The translations under genes were made by a program, and so were the position numbers. A stretch of DNA of 64,000 bases from Halopelagius longus (GTDB lineage Archaea > Halobacteriota > Halobacteria > Halobacteriales > Haloferacaceae), in contig NZ_FNKQ01000002.1 in the NCBI RefSeq assembly GCF_900100875.1, forward strand, positions 682,001 through 746,000, in the 5' to 3' direction. Positions 59,997 through 64,000 of this stretch are shown piece by piece (position 1 is the stretch's first letter; each line of letters starts with the position of its first letter). Under the pieces are notes generated by a model, which had not been told where the DNA came from, made no database searches, and was given only the letters and a program-made list of their open reading frames with translations.

Positions 59997-60773
59997 TCAG
60001 AGCGCGAGGTACGGCCCGACGGCGAAGAGGACCACCCCGAGCGCCACCTTCAGTCGAGCGGGGTCGACCAGGTGGGCGATTTTCCACCCCGCGACGGCGC
60101 CGACCAGCAGGGGCACGCCGACGAGCACGGCGAGCGGAAACAGGACGTTGCCCTGCACGAAGTACCCCGACGCCGCGAACGCCGCGATGAATATCGACTG
60201 CACCTGCGCGACGGCGAGAGCCGAGAGCATCGGGACGCCGACGAGCACCAACGCGGGGACGGCGATGACGGGGCCGCCGACTCCGAGTAGTCCGCTGGCG
60301 ACGCCGAGGCCGAACCCGAGGACGGCGAGGACGGCTCGCCCCCGCGTCGTCGTCACGTCGAGTTCGTAGACGGGACTGAGTCCACGCCGCTCCCGGTAGA
60401 CGAGCACGACGCCCGTGACCATCGCGACTGCGCCGAGGAGCAGTCCGAACAGGTCCCGCGGGACGAAGGCGTTCACGTACGCGCCGAGGAACGCGCCCGC
60501 GACGCTCGATGCGCTGAGGACGGCCGCCATCGTCCGACTTCCGCTCAGGTTCAACTCGCCGGAGCGCGCGTACATCGCGCTCGACAGCAGGCCCGTGGCG
60601 ACGAAGGTGAGGTGGGCGGTGCCGGCGACCTCTCCCGACGAAATCGGCGTCAGCGAGTAGAGGGCGATGGTGACGAAGATGCCGCCCGGACCGATGGTCG
60701 TGATGCCGACGCCGGAGAAAAGCGCTATCAGGACGAGGGTGAGTTGAAGCGTCGGGTCGAACGGGACGGTCAC
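59997..60773 (-). CDS. TauE/SafE family sulfite exporter-like permease
   Basis: 258 residues, GTG start, eight hydrophobic helices. The two repeat halves are visible: an early LIALFSGVGITTIGPGGIFVTIAL and later LGFGLGVASGLLGVGGPVIAVPALVLVGVP, the typical Gly-rich TauE/SafE signatures. Substrates for the family are sulfite, sulfoacetate or other organic anions; here none can be chosen. It lies between an SGNH-like gene and the AtoE pair on the same strand but with 72- and 144-base gaps, so it may have its own transcript. Confidence 0.88.
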   Translation of the reverse strand: MTVPFDPTLQLTLVLIALFSGVGITTIGPGGIFVTIALYSLTPISSGEVAGTAHLTFVATGLLSSAMYARSGELNLSGSRTMAAVLSASSVAGAFLGAYVNAFVPRDLFGLLLGAVAMVTGVVLVYRERRGLSPVYELDVTTTRGRAVLAVLGFGLGVASGLLGVGGPVIAVPALVLVGVPMLSALAVAQVQSIFIAAFAASGYFVQGNVLFPLAVLVGVPLLVGAVAGWKIAHLVDPARLKVALGVVLFAVGPYLAL

Positions 60774-60846
60774 CGCTCGCTCACCCCGTCGCTCCGACTC
60801 CGCCCGAACGCCGCGGGCGTCGGCCGTCGGTCGGCGTCGCGGGGCG

Positions 60847-62142
60847 TCACCGGTCTCTCTCGGGGCCGGTCTCCGGCCGGGCGAGCACTTCGTCGAACAG
60901 GACCTCCGCGATTCGCTCGTTCGTCTCCGGACTGTAGTGGCCGCCCTCGCCCCGTTCGACGTACAACGACTCCACGTCGCCGTCGGCCGAGAGGTGCCGG
61001 GCCAGGTCGACGGTTTCGAGCGCCGGGTAGCGCTCGTCGAGTCGGTCGAGCAGGTCGCCGTAGACGGGGCCGTGCTCCTCCTCGTACGCCGCGTAGCGGA
61101 GTTGCTGGCTCATCACGAACACCGGCGTGAACTCCTTCTCCTCCGCGTAGGAGACGAACTCGCCGACGATGGCGGAGAAGAGGTCCTCCTTCTCGTCGAA
61201 CAGCGACTCGTGGTACTTCACCCGCGGTTGCTCCAGTTCGACGGTGGTCCGGGTCAGGGCCTCGCCCGGGTCGATGCCCGGAACCGAGACCCCGTACTCG
61301 CGTTCGGCGTCGCGGAGCGCCGCGTAGAGGACGTACCGCAGGTGGCGCGGGTCGCCGAACAGGTCCGGCGCGTACGGGAACGTCACGAGGTGCGGCCGAA
61401 ACCAGTGTTCGTAGTGGTAGTCGCGACTCCGGAGGAACTCCGCGTACCGTTCGAGGTGAAGCAGATCCTCCTTCTTCCGAATCGGCGACTCGACGAGTCG
61501 CAGGTCGCCGTCTTCCAGCACGTACCGCGGTTTCACCGCGAGGACGTTGCCGAACTCCTGATAGTGCTTCCAGACGCTCAGGACGCGGGCGATGGACGAC
61601 GCGGTGACGACCATGAACACGTAGTCGGCGGGGTCCTCGGGGTACGTCCGCTTCAACCGGAGGAGTCCCTGGTCGAGGCCGTAGTTCCCGCCGCCGTAGT
61701 TGCCGACGTGGGCGTCTATCTTCTCCGCGAGGTAGTTCTGGAACGTCTCGTCGTCGTCCACCTCCCGGCAGAAGCAGTAGGAGTCGCCGTACGTCGAGAC
61801 GCGAACGTCGTCTTCCCGACGGTCCCTCGCGGGGCACACCCGACTCCCGTACTCGTCCGTCGAGTACGTGACCACCGTCCGCACCTCCTCGCCGGGGAGG
61901 TGTTCGCCGGTGTCCTTCTGCTTCGTCGTGTTCGGTTGGGGACTCCAGCCCAACTCCGGATCGAAACTCGTGAACTTCTCCAGAAGCTCCCGGTCTATCT
62001 CCGGGAACTCCTCCATGACGACCGTGGGTATGCTGTTGAGACCGCTCCCGTATCGCCTCAGCATCCGGTACGAGACGACTTCGAGCGCGGCTATCGCGGC
62101 GACGACGACGGCGGCCTTCGCTTTCGTTCGCCACCCGCTCAT
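60847..62142 (-). CDS. Membrane-anchored SGNH-like hydrolase/acyltransferase
   Basis: 431 residues. One N-terminal helix (about 8-28) anchors the protein outside. Then a GDS motif (RVSTYGDSYCFCREVDDDETF) with serine, a NYGGGNYGLDQ block corresponding to the third motif, and a late GGHYSPETNERIAEVLF with the final histidine. Similar proteins occur among polysaccharide-modifying enzymes (AlgX/DltD-like) that acylate or deacylate sugars. The gap to a TATA-like TTATTTAC contains a perfect inverted repeat. Substrate unknown. Confidence 0.75.
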   Translation of the reverse strand: MSGWRTKAKAAVVVAAIAALEVVSYRMLRRYGSGLNSIPTVVMEEFPEIDRELLEKFTSFDPELGWSPQPNTTKQKDTGEHLPGEEVRTVVTYSTDEYGSRVCPARDRREDDVRVSTYGDSYCFCREVDDDETFQNYLAEKIDAHVGNYGGGNYGLDQGLLRLKRTYPEDPADYVFMVVTASSIARVLSVWKHYQEFGNVLAVKPRYVLEDGDLRLVESPIRKKEDLLHLERYAEFLRSRDYHYEHWFRPHLVTFPYAPDLFGDPRHLRYVLYAALRDAEREYGVSVPGIDPGEALTRTTVELEQPRVKYHESLFDEKEDLFSAIVGEFVSYAEEKEFTPVFVMSQQLRYAAYEEEHGPVYGDLLDRLDERYPALETVDLARHLSADGDVESLYVERGEGGHYSPETNERIAEVLFDEVLARPETGPERDR

Positions 62143-62145
62143 ACT

Positions 62146-62167
62146 CCGTCAGTAGGATTCTTGACGG
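62146..62167 (-). promoter_or_regulatory. Inverted repeat between TATA box and start of the SGNH-like gene
   Basis: CCGTCA (62146-62151) and TGACGG (62162-62167) are perfect inverse complements separated by ten bases, directly before the ATG at 62142 and following TTATTTAC on the minus strand. Candidate operator or leader hairpin. Confidence 0.45.
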
Positions 62168-62317
62168 TAAATAACTAGGTTCGTCGGGTTCGGCGCGAAG
62201 GGCGGAGCGGGGACGGCGGGAGACTGCGGCGGTCGCTCCGTCTCGTTCGGAGCGCTCACGGAAGGGGCGGACGCCCGGCGGTCGAACCGGAGAGAAGAAA
62301 TCGAAGGGAAGCGCCGC

Positions 62318-63646
62318 TTACGCGGTCGGCTTCTCGGTGCCCGTGGCGTCGGACTCGTCCGAGGAGAGCCACTCGGTGGCGATTTCGGCCTCGTTCTGGA
62401 CGAGGAACGCGCGGTCGTCGGTGTACTCGGCGGCCGCCTGCAACGCCTCGTCGGTCCCGATTTGGCGAAGCGCCCACGCCGCGGCGGCGCGGACGTTGTT
62501 GCTTCCGTCGTTTTCGAGGGAGTCGGTCAGCGGTTTCACCGCGCGCGTGTCGCCGATGAGGCCGAGGGCGCGCGCGGCCAACGGCCGCACGGTGTCGTTC
62601 TCCATCTCGAGTTTGTCGGCGAGCGCCTGCGTCGCCTCCGGCGAGCCGATTTCGCCGAGGGCCTTGAACGTCACCTTCTGAAGCTGAGGGTCGGAGTCGG
62701 CGTCGACGTACTCCACGAGGGTTTCGACGGCCTCCTCCGCGCCGCTCCCCATCTTTCCGAGCGCTTTGATGGCGTCTTTGTCGCGGCGTTGGGCGAGTTG
62801 GTGCATCTCGTCGAACGCCTCGGGGTCGCCGAGTCGGATGAGCGCCTCCATGCAGTGTCTCTCCATGAAGTCCGACTGGAGGCTGTCCTTCGCGAGCAGA
62901 ATCATGTCCACGCGGCCGCGCTTCTCCCACTCCTTGAGTGCGGCCCACTCCGGCGGGTAGTCCTTGTAGTGGCCGAGAACGTCGTAGTAGCCCTGCGCTT
63001 CGAGCTTCTCGTTCGTCTCTAAGTCGTCCCACTCCTGGGACTCTTCGAGGCCGGATTCGAGTTCGTCGGTCGCCTCGAGAAGCGACGCGATGGTCTCCTC
63101 GTCGTCGTCGGCGTCGAGGTTCGCGCCTTCGACGGCGGCGATGGCCTCGTCTAAGGCCGCGGTGAGGTCCTCCTCGTCGGTTCCGTCGACGGAGACGGAC
63201 GCGCCGAGAATCTCGTTGACGTCGGCGGCGAACGACTCGACGGGACCGACGATTTCGTCCGCGCCGCGTTCAGTCCAGCGGGTGTCGGAAATCTTCGACT
63301 GCGCGGACTCGATATCCTCGACGACGTCTTCGCCGTAGGGGCCGCGCTTCTCCTCAAGTTCGTCGCGAAGGTCCGAGAGGGTCGACTCCAGTTCCTCGCG
63401 GGGGTCTTCGGCGTCCTCGTCGTCTTCGCCGGGTTCCGGGAACTCGGCCGCATCGAAGTCGGACTCGATGTCGTCGAGTCTCGCCTCCACGTCGTCGAGG
63501 TCGGACTCGGTTTCGGCGGCTTCGAGTTCCACGCGCGCCTCTTCGAGGCGCGTCTCCAGAGACTCGGGCGTGATGGCTACCGACTCGTCGGTATCTTCCG
63601 CTCCGGACGATTCTTCGGCGGGCGTCTCGTCGTCCCCGTCGCTCAT
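62318..63646 (-). CDS. HEAT-repeat protein with acidic coiled-coil N-terminus
   Basis: 442 residues. The first 200 are acidic and Glu/Asp-rich with coiled-coil character (SLETRLEEARVELEAAETES). From about residue 235 come HEAT/PBS-lyase-like repeats: RHCMEALIRLGDPEAFDEM, KDAIKALGKMGSGAEEAVETL, KVTFKALGEIGSPEATQAL, RPLAARALGLIGDTRAVKPL and RAAAAWALRQIGTDEALQAA. Such arrays bind other proteins. The ATG at 63646 begins MSDGDDETPAEE and is preferred over one 18 codons upstream with basic residues. Partner unknown. Confidence 0.85.
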   Translation of the reverse strand: MSDGDDETPAEESSGAEDTDESVAITPESLETRLEEARVELEAAETESDLDDVEARLDDIESDFDAAEFPEPGEDDEDAEDPREELESTLSDLRDELEEKRGPYGEDVVEDIESAQSKISDTRWTERGADEIVGPVESFAADVNEILGASVSVDGTDEEDLTAALDEAIAAVEGANLDADDDEETIASLLEATDELESGLEESQEWDDLETNEKLEAQGYYDVLGHYKDYPPEWAALKEWEKRGRVDMILLAKDSLQSDFMERHCMEALIRLGDPEAFDEMHQLAQRRDKDAIKALGKMGSGAEEAVETLVEYVDADSDPQLQKVTFKALGEIGSPEATQALADKLEMENDTVRPLAARALGLIGDTRAVKPLTDSLENDGSNNVRAAAAWALRQIGTDEALQAAAEYTDDRAFLVQNEAEIATEWLSSDESDATGTEKPTA

Positions 63647-64000
63647 ATGCGAGAACTCGGAGCGTGTACGAAAAGAGCGTTTCCCTTCGGATTTCGTCAC
63701 CGGCCCGAAGGCGAAGACGCTCAGGGGGCTGTGCCGACCGACGCCCTACCCATCGCCGCGGGCCATGACACGGTCCCGCGACGGACGCAATCGGTCGTAC
63801 GCTGGCGGTGAGTACTGTGACGGATGCTGACAGCCAGCGGTCTCGCTTGGTCGAGGACGCACTTGACGCTACCGCGGCGCTTCAGCGGATGCGGCGATAC
63901 GTCACGAAGTGAGAGTGTGTCCTCAGCGTACGAAAGTTCGCACGTCCGGCCGAGAACGTCCGCTCGGCGTCGTTACGACGCGGTTCGCCCGGCGCGCCTC
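63647..64000. other. Right-edge region without a convincing gene
   Basis: In these 354 bases I see no convincing gene. A GTG at 63817 opens 31 codons ending at 63912 (MTDADSQRSRL start), which reads acidic at first but is short and has no promoter that I can identify. Codon use is poorer in G/C third positions than in the neighbours. It may be the flank of a gene beyond the edge. Confidence 0.35.

Noticed and set aside
63817-63912. 31-codon frame with GTG start at the right edge
   Set aside because: Too short, without promoter or recognisable similarity; kept only as a remark in the edge region.
1-64000. tRNA, rRNA and CRISPR arrays
   Set aside because: Looked for cloverleaf-like sequences, rRNA signatures and regularly spaced repeats; only the single 60-bp tandem duplication was found, with no spacers.

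Overview
The window is a stretch of haloarchaeal chromosome. The evidence is the very high GC content, acidic proteins, archaeal promoters (TATA-like boxes about 25-30 bases before leaderless ATG/GTG starts), dense ATGA/GTGA/TGATG gene overlaps, and families typical of halophilic archaea: a Nuo complex without EFG, fused NuoCD, a CtaA-CtaB fusion, archaeal RibL, Agl23, and DUF7260/DUF7521/DUF7546-type proteins. The content fits the order Haloferacales, but the genus cannot be fixed from sequence reading alone. I saw no rRNA, tRNA, CRISPR array, insertion sequence or prophage.

Layout. 1-8.6 kb: respiratory complex I-like operon nuoA-B-CD-H-I-J1-J2-K-L-M on the minus strand, cut by the left edge inside nuoM. 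8.7-12.6 kb: purK-purE and an Agl23-type membrane protein. 12.7-16.1 kb: ribH with an aminotransferase, a small membrane protein and a zinc alcohol dehydrogenase. 16.1-19.4 kb: an exporter operon (secreted CARDB-like protein, ABC ATPase, MacB-like permease). 19.6-33.4 kb: a Hel308-like helicase, DoxX, a winged-helix regulator with its membrane partner, divergent orphan DppB/DppC permeases, a truncated desuccinylase-like gene next to a 60-bp tandem duplication, a macrodomain protein, an inositol-phosphatase-like enzyme, several small conserved genes, a metallophosphoesterase operon, and a YdbS/YdbT pair of PH-domain membrane proteins preceded by a possible 20-codon leader peptide.

33.5-39.5 kb is the most coherent accessory locus: dabA and dabB (a two-subunit, ion-gradient-driven inorganic carbon pump), an Lrp/AsnC regulator whose promoter carries a perfect 21-bp inverted repeat, and a divergent beta-carbonic anhydrase. 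Together they look like a regulated CO2/bicarbonate accumulation module in an organism expected to be mainly heterotrophic. 39.5-47 kb holds sugar metabolism and transport: KDPG aldolase, an ABC-2 exporter, a PQQ-type sugar dehydrogenase lipoprotein, and a Gfo/Idh/MocA oxidoreductase facing an aldo/keto reductase with matching promoter elements.

47-50.8 kb contains a heme/oxidase group (DUF7546-like protein and CtaA-CtaB fusion, divergent from coxB, subunit II with a CuA site). 51-57 kb: FAD synthase RibL coupled to a JAMM protease-like protein, a kinase, a DHH nuclease with S1/OB domains, and a membrane-anchored phospholipase D-like protein. 57-63.6 kb: two tandem AtoE-type short-chain fatty acid transporters, a TauE/SafE permease, an anchored SGNH-like hydrolase, and a HEAT-repeat protein. 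Long open frames antisense to real genes are common here because of the GC bias; they were left out.
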